Source: Gibbula magus
Taxonomy: Eukaryota; Mollusca; Gastropoda; Trochida; Trochidae
Direction: 5' to 3'
DNA: 64,000 nucleotides
NCBI GenBank assembly: GCA_936450465.1
Contig: OW388300.1
Coordinates: 16,691,266 to 16,755,265 of the forward strand
Positions 36,590-49,124 of this stretch are shown one piece after another. The notes below the pieces were generated by a model that had not been told where the DNA came from, did no database searches, and worked only from the letters and a program-made list of their open reading frames with translations. Position 1 is the first letter of the stretch, and each line of letters opens with the position of its first letter. The position numbers and the translations under genes are program-made.

Positions 36590-36990
36590 CAATGATAATA
36601 AAATAATCAATCACTTTATGAATTAAAACATGGTGATGCTACACAGGTTCCTAGTTGCTGTACGGAACTATATAAAAGATCACTCCTACCGTCCGCCGTG
36701 ATGGAATGGAATATCTTGATGACAATATAAAGGAATCCGAATCGTAAGCAATGTTTAGAAAAAATTAAATGACAACAAAAGCAACGTTCACGGACTTGTT
36801 CAAAATGATGGATTTAGAAATGACAAACTACTGCATTGTCGCATCCGATTGGGATGGAGCAACTTAAATGGTCATAAATTCGATAGATTTATTGATGATG
36901 ATTCACGATGTTTCTGAGGCCATGCGTATGAAGATGCACATTATTATATATTCATGTGTGCAAATTATAAACATATCCGCAATATAAGCT
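36590..36990 (+). pseudogene. LINE ORF2 C-terminal fragment, nonsense at Cys
   Basis: An upstream piece near 36668 reads LYKRSLLPSAVMEWN, the conserved pre-Trp motif. From 36828 the frame reads LLHCRIRLGWSNLNGHKFDR, then CF-stop-GHAYEDAHYYIFMC and NYKHIRN. The expected CxCG…H…C motif is clear, with the second Cys replaced by TGA (TGT/TGC to TGA). A SINE follows directly at 37036. Confidence 0.65.
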
Positions 36991-37035
36991 TCTTTTATGT
37001 TAATGGTTACGGCCTGAATACAGTGCTATTTTTTG

Positions 37036-37547
37036 GGGGGTACGGGATAGCTCAGTCGGCAAGAGCGCCGGTCTCACGTTGCTGAGGTCCGGGGTTCGAA
37101 TCACATCCAGGCCAAGGTGTTAAAACCTAGAGTTCACCTCTGTTAGAACTCTATAAGTGTCACCCTGGAGCCCTAGTGTGTAGTGCAACAAAAACTACGC
37201 ACTTAAAAGATCCCACGAATTCATGTCAGTGGCTGAATGGTGGATACATGAACACGTGCATACGCCGAGCTATCGGTTATCAGCGTTCAGCAGTGTTGGA
37301 CAAACTGCTGTGACTATGTGTCTCAAGTTCACCCAGCTGTAAATGGGTACCCTGTGAGGCATAGAATGGTCCCCAAACTGCGCGCCACATATGGCTGCCG
37401 GTTGAATACTCCCCAGGGAGTTGAATTGGAAAAAATGATTGGACGGTGGAAGAATGCCATTGACCAGGGGAAACAATGTAAGCGCCTTGAGCAACCACTA
37501 GTGGATGGATATGTGCGCTATATAAATATCCTAATCCTAATCCTATT
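37036..37547 (+). mobile_element. tRNA-derived SINE with long conserved body
   Basis: The head has an A-box TAGCTCAGTCGG (37048-37059) and a B-box GGTTCGAATCA (37093-37103), both RNA polymerase III promoter elements. The body contains GATCCCACGAATTCATGTC and CCAGCTGTAAATGGGTACC, strings typical of the shared central domain of marine-invertebrate SINEs. Near the 3' end is GTGCGCTATATAAATATCC, followed by the short-repeat tail (CCTAAT)n. The head does not fold as a full tRNA (acceptor ends do not pair), so this is a SINE and not a tRNA gene. Length about 510 bp. Confidence 0.85.
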
Positions 37548-37764
37548 TGGTAACAAAACACTGTCAAATCATGTTAATGCATAAATAATCCAGTCTGTTC
37601 ATAAGTTTCTCTTAGCAAACGCTTCTCATGAATATCTATAAACAAATATGCTGTGTTTTTCTACATCAATGAAAATATTGATGACATTTATGGTGTAATT
37701 GTCCTGTTTTATTGCTAATTTTGAGGAGAAACATTTAAATAGAGAAACCCTGTTCGTTTATCGC

Positions 37765-38045
37765 CCTGTACCTGAGTACATGAATAAATATTATTTAAAC
37801 CACATTAGAATGTAAAATAGTTCTTAATGAGCTAGCCTGGATTGGTAAACAAGCTAAAAGTCATGATGAAGTTATGCATGAAAGAAGTCAACGCTAATAT
37901 ATTATATATTTTCCATACGATGTTTGTAAATTGTCTTTGTCTTTCATATGTAAGTTCAGTTGAGCTTGTGGACCAATCCAATTCATGTATATTTGATTTT
38001 ATGAAATAGATATGTTTAAACCATGTGGTATTAGAATTTTTTTAC
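37765..38045. repeat. LINE 3'-tail copies in both orientations
   Basis: Minus-strand tail sequence at about 37845 (GATTGGTAAACAAGCT) and plus-strand tail at about 37965-38035 (GAGCTTGTGGACCAATCC … ATATGTTTAAACCATG) belong to the family with copies near 41545, 44665, 44735, 58920, 59013, 60055, 60205 and 62090. Confidence 0.65.
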
Positions 38046-39980
38046 ACGAAATATTTCAGACAACATTGATTAATAACATGTTTATATATTACACATTTAG
38101 ATGAAGAAGATAATTGACTAAAGTAAACTTGGTAGCCTGGTCATGAATTATTTGTCTAATAACTGGTAAATAATCTATTGATGGTTCCTGCTTTATATAT
38201 AATTCCGAGATTCCACTGCTAGACAATATTCATATTGATAGCCCCAGTTCGGAACTCCACGGGATTCCACGTCTTCATATAAGTCATATAATTTTGTAAG
38301 GGAGATTCTATATTTCCAAACATTTAACGGGGATAACCTGATTTCATTTAAATAAATTGTAGTAAAATAGTTAAAATAGATCTGTAATAAAACAAAAGCA
38401 TTTATTAACTACAGAAAAGTGGTTTAGCCAATATACATATTGTAGCCTTTGATTAAAGGATATGAAGAACTTCGAATGAGGGACTAAACGCTGTTGCATT
38501 CGTATTATCGAAACCAGCTGATAATAACAAATTTTAACTTCTGTAACACAATAACATTGGACATTTTTATCATATAAGATCATCATATCATAACCCATTT
38601 TGGGCAATCTATTGGATGGCATATTTAGTTTTTACAACCATTATTTTATTACTTTCGTTTTTTATTCTACGTACATTCACCATAGACCATTACAGTTGTA
38701 TATTTGAAATGATAACTTTTACACCGAGACACAATTTAACATTGCATAATTGTATATTTTCTATTATAGAAGAAGAAGAAGACGTTTTAATAAACAGCAT
38801 CCGGTCGAACGGCCTATGAGACACAAATGGACATGTTTATACCATAACAGTTTAAAATAGATGTTAAAATATAAGACAAACTAGATAAAATGAAAAAACG
38901 ATTTAGAGTGGGATACATTCACTACGACGCCTAAACATTGAAAAAAGTAGTTCAGAGAGGGGAATAACAAATTCGCTATTTATTAAGAAGATCAACTGTT
39001 CTACCGGTGAAAGATGACAAAAGAAGGGATATGCATCACCTATTAATTTCCATAAATATTATATCAAGGCGTCCTAAAATCTCAGAGCCGTATAGAAGAA
39101 TTTGGCTAATCTTAGTATAACAATTTTTTTAAAGAAATATTTATTTTACTTGTCGCCTAACATATAAAGATATAAATGTAAATGTAGTTTATATGTGTAC
39201 ATATCTATCTGTGAAATTATTTTGCAACAATGGGACTGGTTGTAATAAAAACGGACAGACAGACAGACATATATTTTATTACAAGTCTCACCAATAAAAA
39301 CGGACTTTCATCTTTAAAATTCTCAAAGGTAAACGCTCTCATCAATCCAATGGCCGCCTTCAATGGCGCTAAATCGCCACATAGGATACCTTCGAGTTTG
39401 TATTTATGTGCACTGAACCATGAATAAACATCCTGTTATTTACCCAGCCCATCACTACTCAACATTCAGACAACATCCGCCTGTTCGATACCGCTTTACG
39501 AGTGAAATCAAAGCCCTGATTATGCAATTTATAACTCTGTGACTATGAAGCTATGACAGAGCTCTTTTATACTCCAGAGAACCTGAATATTTTGTAAATG
39601 TAATTTATGTTGATTCTTTTTTACCGACAGAAGATTTCCATTAGTATTCTAATGTAAATTGTATTAATATTAATATATAGTGTGATCTCTCATATTTCCA
39701 ATGGAAGGACGTGTGTGTAATGTAATGATATATAGTCCGTCAACCTAACTTTTGAGACTGCGTTTTCTGCAAAAATCTTATTCATTTTTCAGTCACGTCA
39801 AATTCTTTTATTAGCATATTGATTACTTTGTTTGACGTATCAGGAACTAAATTTTGACATTGATTTCATAGCTTCATTAAAGTTTTGCGTTTGTTTTGAT
39901 ACTGCACAGGCGGGTTTAGATTCAATTAACTTAATGTCTAACATGCCGTGAAAACTTGCAATGCACGTGCCTGTGGGTCT
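38046..39980. other. No gene recognised
   Basis: AT-rich. About 39410-39560 shares a diverged ~150-bp repeat with 42470-42610 (AATAAACATCC; TCAAAGC; CTGTGACCATGAA type strings). A (GACA)n run occurs at 39252-39270. Short open frames here have no recognisable product. Confidence 0.5.
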
Positions 39981-40260
39981 GGGTGTGCGTGTGTATGTGT
40001 GTACATGTCTTCGCATGTATATGCATGTATGTACATAGGGGTGCATAAGTGTACATAAGTGTACATAAGTGTACATGTTTAGGTATGTATATGTATGTAT
40101 GCATGTATGTATCACGTATGTATGCATGTATGTATCACGTATGTATCACGTATGTATCACGTATGTATGCATGTATGTATCACCAGGGACAATATATATA
40201 TATATATATATATATAAGGTCCCTGGTATCACGTAGGTATGTTACGTAAGTACATTTGTA
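39981..40260 (+). repeat. GT/ATGT-rich tandem repeats and TA tract with inverted flanks
   Basis: GTGTACATAA is repeated near 40040-40075. A 12-23-bp unit built from TATGTATCACG and TATGTATGCATG covers about 40080-40180. A (TA)n run at 40192-40215 is bracketed by ACCAGGGAC (40182-40190) and GTCCCTGGT (40219-40227). Confidence 0.8.
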
Positions 40261-40479
40261 TGTGTATCAGTGTAGGTACGAATGTAAGTATGTGTGTGAG
40301 TCCCCGTACTTGTGTATGTGTCTGTAAGTGTATGTTATGAATTTCATATGTGCGCTCGAGTGCTAGTGGATAATAAAAGTCCTATTATATGAAAATATGT
40401 ATAAATATGTATTAAAACAGAGTAAAAATATATTTTCATCAAAATTAAAGTATGACTTATATTAGATTAGTAAATAGTA

Positions 40480-40790
40480 ATGTTGCCAAGTACTGTTTGC
40501 CAATTTAAATGTGATTTTAGCAATATGTCCCAGGATGTAGCATGCAGTGTTAACACATTGACATGTGATCTCAGCAGAGGGGTATACACCAGGCTTTATA
40601 GTGTTGGCCAATTGAAATGTGTTTTAGTGGAGTGGGCATTAAGGTATTTACCAATTGGAATATGATTTTAGCAGAGTGGGTATATCCTAGGAATTAAAGT
40701 GTTTGCCAATTATTGAAATGTGATTTTAACAGAGTGCAGACATCCCAGTAGTTTACTGGAATATGATTCTAACAGATTGACTTATACATT
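40480..40790 (+). repeat. Diverged ~70-bp tandem repeat
   Basis: Four to five imperfect copies share the core GTTTGCCAATT-GAAATGTGATTTTAGCAGAG. Copies begin near 40493, 40603, 40645, 40700 and 40755. Confidence 0.65.
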
Positions 40791-41066
40791 TACAATGAGA
40801 TATTGAGACGATCAAATAAAATAAAAAATGTGTATAAATGTGTCTCCAAAAATGAAGTACAGTATTTAACAATTCATAATGGAAGTCATTTCAACCAACA
40901 AAGGTGGTTTCAAGCTTGTTTTAGACGGCCATATGTACACTAAACATGCAACCCGCAAATCAAATATTGTTTTGAAGTGAAGCCGGATGGAAACTTATTG
41001 GTGTTGCTAAAAACATTAGACTAAATAAAGTATGCTAGTTAGTATGTCCAGTTGTATCAAGTCATA

Positions 41067-41526
41067 TGATCAACTTCTTTATTAACAATAGCGACGTTTC
41101 GGTATAGATCCTTATGATAGATGGGTGACCAATCAGTGGGGGATAAGGATGGAAGAATAGGGATCAAGGCTATTTCATCCGAACAGCTTATAACCGCTTA
41201 ATTCTTAAATAATTATTCCACTCTACTCACTCTGGCTTCCATCGTTATCCCCACTGATTGGTCCCCCTCACTGCTGCTTTGTACCCCCATTCTAAGTTAA
41301 TTAACTTGCCTTCCACTGGTATCCATGTTATCACAACTTCCTTGTTGCACCTTTCATCTCAACCTCCTTTTTACACCTTTGTTATCTCATGATCATACCA
41401 GTACATAAATTGTACCAACATATGTCATGTATATAACCTCTGTTTTTATCATCTCTCCCATATGCTAGATAACGGTATAAAGGATCTATACCGAAACGTC
41501 GCTATTGTTAATAAAGAAGTTGATCA
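41067..41526. repeat. Inverted pair of PLE-type 3' tails (47-bp perfect arms)
   Basis: The 47-base segment 41067-41113 is a perfect inverted copy of 41480-41526. It contains the hammerhead-like GAAACGTC box (minus 41093-41100; plus 41493-41500) and the tail TTAATAAAGAAGTTGATCA. In the plus copy helix II is perfect (GGTATA 41474-41479 with TATACC 41487-41492) but the CTGATGA box is damaged (CTAGATAA). An inner inverted pair (GACCAATCAGTGGGG near 41127; CCCCACTGATTGGTC near 41250) shows the two halves are mirror images. Confidence 0.75.
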
Positions 41527-41540
41527 TCCATAACATATTT

Positions 41541-41640
41541 GTGGTTTAAACATATTTATTTCATGAAATCAAAAATACATGAATTGGATTGGTTAACAAG
41601 CTGAATTGAACTTATGTGAAGACCGCTCCCGTGTTCATAT
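41541..41640 (-). repeat. LINE 3' tail, minus orientation
   Basis: TTTAAACATATTTATTTCAT, then GATTGGTTAACAAGCT and CCGCTCC, in the order shared by other copies of this tail family. Confidence 0.65.
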
Positions 41641-43700
41641 GCTAAATATGAAACGTTATTATGACAAGAAAGACAAACAGTGAATAACATATTTGTCTTC
41701 ATCGACTATATTAATCTTATATTACCACTATCTATATGTGTAATGTATGCACAAAGTGAGAACTTATTAAAAATATATGCTTGTTTGTGAATGCTAGAGA
41801 AGAGTGTCCATTACAATTACTGCAATATACATATTGTAATACACAAGGATGCACGATTTGTTCACGAATAAGGAAGTATATTCTTGCAGACGGTGAGGAG
41901 ATGGAAGCACTAGACAGCTAAAGAAAAACTGCCATTTGGACTGATGAATGTATGTCACGTATAGTGAGAACTGGAACTACAAGATATCAAAAACTAGTTT
42001 TTAAAACATAATTTTAGAAATTAAGTGGAAACAAAACTACACGGGATAGACTTCAAAGTGAAATAATATGTAAAGTTACCGATACAGACCTATAATACTA
42101 TATGTGACGGGGCAAAATGGGTGACAGTCTACGAAGAGGGAAATCTGCCAATGAACGAGTTGTGATAGTAGACAAACATGTATTTTGTTTCACTAGTACG
42201 CAATATCATTTTAACATAGATATCTTTATGTCAGAGGTATCTACATACGCATACAACAGTTTTACTGGTTCATTCCATTATTCAAATAATTAGTGTTAAA
42301 TCACGTACACTTATATGTCAGTTTAGTACCTGATAACTTCAAAATGTTTCTTTTAAATAGTTTAAAACATTGAACTGTATATATCCCTTACATATCAACA
42401 CAAATTGAAACCTCAATAACATTTATGTTTGTTTATCTGGATTTTATTCCTCTTTCTATTAGCGCGGAGACCGCGTGAATAAACATCCGGTCATACTTTG
42501 CCCAACAATATGATTCTAACGAGTTCCACCTCACTGTGTCGTTCCAAGTGTGACATCAAAGCGCTAATGATAGGCTTATGTAATGTATTGCCCTGTGACC
42601 ATGAATCACTTACAGAAGACAATATGGGTGGTTTGGTGTGTGGGTAGTGTGCTTGTGTGTGTATTGCGGGTTGAGACTATGCAAGTGGTTGAATGAGTAT
42701 GTATGGCTGAGTGAGGGTGATTGCAAATTATTTTAATACATTTTAATATATTTTATTGCGACATAATATAATTTTAGTGTATTTGTCTCGTGTAGCACTT
42801 TGGCGGTTCATGCATGTTTATTCTCTTACCATGTGCCATTTTTGTTATGTATGAGATGAGACAGTAATAAACAATGTTTTCTCTCCCTTGTCGTAAATAC
42901 CTCTTGCATTTTGAAATATGTAATATGCTGGTTGATAATTTCATCATCAATTTATGTAAAATCATTTGATATCAACAAATAGCAAATATATTTGTACTAT
43001 CTGTGTACAGGTATGTTTCATTCTTACACCATTATCGGTGAAATACAGTTTACTTTAAAACTATTTTCTTTAAAGGAAATGAAATGGCTTATATTGATGC
43101 CGCTCAAGTCTACAGAATACATATATTCACATTTAAAGAGAATGTTGCACACAAAAACCATAACAACAACTAAGATAAAACCTGCAAAGTACTAGGACAT
43201 AAATTTCTGGAGTAGATCTTGTCAGACATTTCATTATCGCCTCAATCATCACTTCCTAATTTTTTCTCTGGATAGATATAGATGTCATACACGTCTTCAA
43301 ATAGCGCGGCACTGATCAAAGGCTAATTAGTTGATAACTGTAAAAGCTCATTAGGATGAAGGTGTCATGGCTCTGAGCGGTACTCACTTTGAAATCGGAT
43401 TTTCTCCTCGAATCAAAACACCACCGTATGGGTTTGAGAAAGACGGGTTTAGAGTCAAATTGCTTTAACATATATATACTGTTATAACATCACATCAAAT
43501 GGTTTACTTGTCACTTGGGTCACTTTAAACTTTTACATTTTCCTGGGGATCGATATCCCAAGCAGTGCTATATTATGTTACACAATTTTGACAAAGTTGA
43601 TAGGAAAACTTAGGTATATTTTGTTCGAAATATTCTCTACAAGCATGTTTTTTTTTTGAGCAGCTGTTTTTGAAAGAATTTCATGTAAGAATAAGTGACA
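41641..43700. other. No gene recognised
   Basis: AT-rich unique sequence apart from the diverged repeat at 42470-42610 (see 38046-39980) and a GT-rich patch near 42630-42665. Short frames are unrecognised. Confidence 0.5.
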
Positions 43701-43716
43701 ATTCATATTTTCTGAA

Positions 43717-44165
43717 ATGCACAAATGTACATCGCTGGATCTATATTCAAGTAACAAAACTGTATTTTGTTTTGAACCTTATTTGTCTTTTGTGAAACTA
43801 AATATGCAAGGCGCAGAATCGGTGCACTTCCAATATACAAAAATACCGGTAGATTTGATGGACTTTCAAGGCAACAAAGACTTTGTTATATTTGCAATGC
43901 TAACTTTGTAGATAATGAACCTCATTTTCTATTTGAATGTAAAGTTTATCATGATTTGCGCTGTTAATATTTCAAAACATTACCTTATCATATTGACCAG
44001 CAATACCTTTTATATACTTTAAAATGTACTAATTCTTCCCCCCCCCCCCCCCCAACAACAACAAACTGTTCTAATTACATAGAGGAAGCATTGTTACTAT
44101 TAAGTGTGTATCGTACGTGGGCCTAAGGCATTTTACGGAATAAACTTGACAGATTGATTGATTGG
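43717..44165 (+). pseudogene. LINE ORF2 C-terminal fragment with 3' UTR
   Basis: Near 43717 the frame reads MHKCTSLDLYSSNKTVFCFE. After a frame break near 43905, DNEPHFLFECKVYHDLRC gives the E-x-H-F-LFEC-x-Y-x-LR motif of LINE C-termini. A C16 run (44038-44053) lies in the 3' part. The element ends GGAATAAACTTGACAGATTG with GATT repeats, like the tail of the LINE at 14496-19632. Confidence 0.65.
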
Positions 44166-44659
44166 TTGGGTTATAATTGTGTCTCAACAATCTAGCAAAT
44201 ACCCTACATTATCGGAGGGAATACCTGTTGGTTGAATTTCGGTTCGGTTATATGATAAATCCTTGTTTCCTTTCTTCAAAATGAGCGTTAATCGAATGTG
44301 TCGATGTTCCCGTGAATATCATACAATGGATCTTGAATGCCAATCAATGCGTCTGATCGACTGTAAAATACTTTTAAATCATAAACATCACTAATTCGTT
44401 TGTTTCGTTGTCATCTGATTTAAGGAAGCTAAACATGAAGCACACTCTTATGATTCAAGTTAATTTGATGAAATAATAAATTGATGAAGTTAAAACACCT
44501 CGTAAGAAATGGCCATATTGGAGAGAAGCGATTAGTACACCAAAATAATGATTTTTAACAATGTCATTTAAATGGTATTTATTTCCAGATGTTTAACTAC
44601 TACGAGTTTACTAAACAAACTGATTTGTTTTAAGTTTATTTTAGGAGAATCATTTATAT

Positions 44660-44815
44660 AGGCTATTGAAGCCTGTTTGCTAATCCTTTTCCATCGATTT
44701 TTTTCATAATTCTGGTGTGTTATTATTTTAAACATATTTATTTCATAATAGTATACATATATTGTGAAGGGGATTGGCCAAAAAGTTTACAGCGCTTATG
44801 CTAAGGCCGCTCTCT
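44660..44815. repeat. Tail-to-tail pair of LINE 3' tails
   Basis: Plus tail GGCTATTGAAGCCTGTTTGC-TAATCC (about 44660-44690) is followed within ~40 bp by a minus tail starting TTTTAAACATATTTATTTCA (about 44732) and running through GATTGGCCAAAAAG to GGCCGCTC. Confidence 0.6.
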
Positions 44816-46420
44816 ACATAATTGAGACACTTGAAAAAGTACAGGATGTATTATCGTAAATGAAACGATTATAATTATTTATCACTACAATCATGTTTTC
44901 CTCTTTAGATACTGATATGAGGATATATTATAATAATTCATATAAGATTTCATTTACAAAACCATATTTTTGTTATTGCTGTACTTTATTAGATGTTTTT
45001 GTTGATTTTATTATTTTATTTTTCCGGTTACATTTGGAAAAAAGTTAAATTTTATTTCCTTTCAGTCATAAACTGCTGTATATCCCTCACTGTGCTTACA
45101 CGGGTGTGCCTCCATGTACCTGTTGTTTCAAGTCACTCGAATGAATCATTATGATGAATTTATTTCCAAAATAAAGTTGAAATCAGTGGTAATGGCAGTA
45201 GTGTATTATGTTATCCCTACCTTTTCAAGTTATTCTTACTCCTACTTTTCCAAAACCACCTATTTTAAACGAAGAAATTTGTCATACCCTTTTCACAAAC
45301 ACTTTAATCTTAGCAATTACATTTCATACTTTATGCCGACACCTCTCTCTGTAAGTAACATTAAAATGTCAGTCGGGGATATTATTGAGCCACGCACACA
45401 TTTTTGCTTGTTTTTACTATATTGTTCATTATATATTACATTTAAATAATCGAACATATACCTTTAAAAGTTCCTCCGAAATCGAAAATGTACAATACAC
45501 TTTAGTTCCAAGAAACGTTGGCTATATTAACTCTAAGATGTCTGTACCATCCTCGTATTAAAAGTTGAATAACACTCTCACCTCAAAAGTGTTTATTTAT
45601 AACAGAACATGATGAAATGAACACGTATCAAAACTTGACATAATCGGGGATTAAAACTAGACGGTTCACTGAACGACAGTTCAATATAATATTTTATCAC
45701 ATTTGACACATTTTACTAAAATACACAATACTATACAATAGTATAGTACATGTACACGATTATAAGAATAACAAAATATATTACAAGCGTACAGGCACAA
45801 CATGTTACAGATATAACATCAGTAGTGTATAATATAGATATATAACATACAAACATTCATAATTTCGGCATAGAATGTAAACGTTAAGTATAAAACATTT
45901 TCCATCAATTTATATATCGTGTCTTCTGGAGTGAATTCACAACACACTCGTAGTTTTATTAATTAATTCTTAATTTCGATGACTAAATCTATGTTCTACA
46001 TAGTTCACATGTCAGTACGCCATGACAATGTACACTTGATTAAGCCAATGAGGATAGTTGATTATAATCCGATATTCGTTAACAGGAGGACAGGATTTAT
46101 AGGTACCGTTTCGGAAATATGAGATGAAACTAGATGCGATTGTGTTATAGTTGTGTGTACATAGGCATAGACCATACTTTATATCACTACTTGCTCTAAA
46201 TCGAATAGTGTTTAATTGATTAAACATCATAGCCCAGAGACATCCTAAATGCCATGTACCAATTAAAACAGTAAAATGATTAACGAAAGCTTGGTAATGA
46301 AAACCAGGGCAATGTCATTGTCGTTGGTATCTAGAGCAGATGAATTGTGAACTATATTATCCAATAGTTAAATTGATTTAATAATAAGGATTATAATCTT
46401 ATACCACATGATGCTTGTAG
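44816..46420. other. No gene recognised
   Basis: AT-rich. A 111-codon open frame at 45114-45449 lacks any recognisable motif and is not called. Nothing else stands out. Confidence 0.5.
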
Positions 46421-46427
46421 CTTCCCA

Positions 46428-46760
46428 GCGAAATGTGCGCGAAATGTTCGCGAAATGTGCGCGAAATGTTCGCGAAATGTTCGCGAAATGTGCGCAAAAT
46501 GTTCGGGAAATGTTCGCGAAATGTGCGCGAAATGTTCGCGAATTGTTCGCGAAATGTTCGCGAAATGTTCGCGAAATGTTCGCGAAATGTTCGCGAAATG
46601 TTCGCGAAATGTGCGCGAAATGTTCGCGAAATGTTCGCGAAATGTTCGCGAAATGTGCGCGAAATGTTCGCGAAATGTTCGCGAATTGTTCGCGAAATGT
46701 TCGCGAAATGTTCGCGAAATGTTCGCGAACAAGGGGTACTTAATTCTGCACAGTAGTGTA
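46428..46760 (+). repeat. 11-bp minisatellite array 2 with inverted 25-bp flank
   Basis: About 27 units of T(T/G)CGCGAAATG run 46428-46729, with a few substitutions (CGCAAAATG, CGGGAAATG, CGCGAATTG). The 25-bp flank of array 1 occurs here perfectly inverted on the right side (46736-46760). Relative to that flank, the unit reads in the opposite sense from array 1. Confidence 0.95.
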
Positions 46761-49120
46761 TTGTTGATCTGAAAAGATCTCAGCTTGATTATATCAATAA
46801 TAGTTACCCACATTTAGATGAGATATTTGGCAAGGAATTATTGTAAATAAAGGAAAGAACGCAAGCGTTAACTATTTCTTAAAAACAGTTGTCTCTATTT
46901 TGGTAAGATACACATTTCCTTCACAAATGGTAATGCATTGACGTAAACTGCCAGGCTAAAGGAAATACTCACCTCAGTTGATTTTATCATATATATGTAT
47001 GATTTTCATTTGCAAATATCTCAAGTTTTCGATGTCATAATCTAAACCATTAAAGTACAGGTGTTTAGTCAGCAGTCAAAGAATACTTCTTCATGTTTTT
47101 TAATTCTAACAAAATTTGTTTAATATAACGTTTTTAATTTTAAATTTCTTCCAAACATTTGGTTGATGTTACACTACTGTTCATTAACATATAAGTCATA
47201 TTTTATGTGAAAATTGATAAATGTGCCTGATTCTGCACACATTTACAACATTTTAGACATGGTAGGAGTCATGTTGGTGTAAATATCATTTCTTACCCCT
47301 GTCTTCATGCATTAAACACAGGCATTTAAGCTAAAAGTTAAACAAAGGTATTTTAACTAAATATTAACAACGGTCATCAATTAATTAATTCGAACTACTG
47401 CAGATAAGTATTATTGTATCGTGCCATAGTCAATGCATCCGATTTCATTTAAGTATTGAATTAATCGAAACCTGGGGTGAGTACTTCCCTTTGCCTGGCA
47501 GGTTATTACAGATCTTGCTTCCAGTTATTAGGTATTGCTTAAATGGTTACTTTATGCAGAAGGAATTTATCACGTGAAGGTAACATAGATTGGTGAGATC
47601 GAGTGATGTAGCCAAGTTGACGTATCAGCTAAACCATTGTATAAGAGCACTTTACTTTATAACATACTAAAAGTTTACCAACGTTTCAAGATGGCGTCCA
47701 AGACTATTTTAATACTATCAACCCTATTATATTTGCATTTCAGAATGAATCAGGTTTTTATCAGACCACTGGCTAAATGATTACAAAGTTTGCTTGAATT
47801 CATCACCAATTGTAAAAACATAACGACAAAGCTCAAATGCGGGAATAAAGGTAAATTGATCATTTCATACAACAGCTGCTTTACTTCTACAACAATGAAA
47901 TGATGTACTTGTGCATGAAAAATCCGAACCAATGACCCGTCAGAGATTCGGATAATGGGCTTCAGTGTATCTAAGTTGAATTTGTATTCAACCTGGTGCC
48001 ATCATTATAATATATGAATTTATATTGAAGTTTCCTTCCAAAGCTTTTTTATTCAGATTGATTGTTTTATATACAATTGATAGTGGTTTATACATGTCCT
48101 TAGAAATCTACTCCCATATTTCGAGAGTTTATAGATTATGTAATATAAATTGACGATGACGATGTTGAAGACCTGTCGTTTCTGTTTGTCAGAGTTATTC
48201 TTATGCAATTCAATTGCTAGGCGTTTGTGCCCTTTTTGCTGTTTGTCGAGGCCACCACTGTAAAGTAAATGATTTGTGAAATATCTCGATATTCCTGCTG
48301 CTGTCATCAGCCGACTACTGTGTCGAGGTTATCGTGACCAAATCCTTGTTTCGGAAATCACATACCCCCTTTAAATTGAGAAAGTGACTTAATATTGAAA
48401 GCATCATATGTTCATTGTTTCGGGGATGTGTCACAGTAGCATTTAAACAACGGGTTGTGAGTTACCTTATATGCACGTGCAGAATGGGGCCTTTTAGTTC
48501 TTAGCTTCAATTCTTCTGAAGGTTTGTACATTTTGTACATTCCAAGTATGGGTGTTTTTGAAAATGAAAATCTCTCTATAGATGTTTCTGAAGGTTCAAT
48601 TTCGATGCTCTTCAGCTTCAGGTAGAGGAAAATTCAAACCACCTGTCCAAACAGTAGTGTCCACAAGGGCCGGAGGGTAGACGTCCCTAGACTACCCTGG
48701 ACCCATGAGCTTCCTCATTCTCCACCGAGATAACAGATGCCTGGTAACGCTAAGACCTACACTACACATTCGCTTATCTTGCATGGTATTTTCAAGGATG
48801 ACCTAAAACACACCTAAAACTGTGTTTGCTCTGTATTGGATAAATTATGTTATATGTTTTGAAGCATCTTCTTCTTTCCCTTATGCATAGGGAATCTCAC
48901 TCAAGAACTCAATCTCCCATTTGTTAAAGACATTCATAGCCCACTTGTTTGTCCTTTAAGTTATTCGAACCTGCGCTAACTGCGTGAGGGAAAAGAATGC
49001 TAACCCCTAAAAAACTTATAACTTAACTTAAAATATTATTTCCAAACAAACTGTTTAATATTAAATTGTATAGCCGCAATAGTAAGTATGTCATTTGGAA
49101 TATCCACAACTTCAATCAAC
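46761..49120. other. No gene recognised
   Basis: AT-rich. A minus-strand 84-codon frame (48053-48307) is unrecognised. No repeat family seen elsewhere in the window is obvious here. Confidence 0.5.
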
Positions 49121-49124
49121 TAGT

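Noticed and set aside
37036..37110. Possible tRNA gene
   Set aside because: A- and B-boxes are present but the acceptor stem does not pair and a long SINE body follows; it is a SINE head.
37280..37584. Open frames of 74-95 codons on both strands
   Set aside because: They lie inside the conserved SINE body.
39840..40249. Tyr/His/Cys-rich open frames on both strands
   Set aside because: They are translations of GTAT/ATGT simple repeats.
45114..45449. 111-codon open frame
   Set aside because: No recognisable motif, AT-driven composition and no repeat counterpart to support it.
46391..46813. Overlapping frames of up to 140 codons on both strands
   Set aside because: Same tandem-repeat artefact as array 1.
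48053..48307. 84-codon minus-strand open frame
   Set aside because: No domain or conservation evidence in the window.
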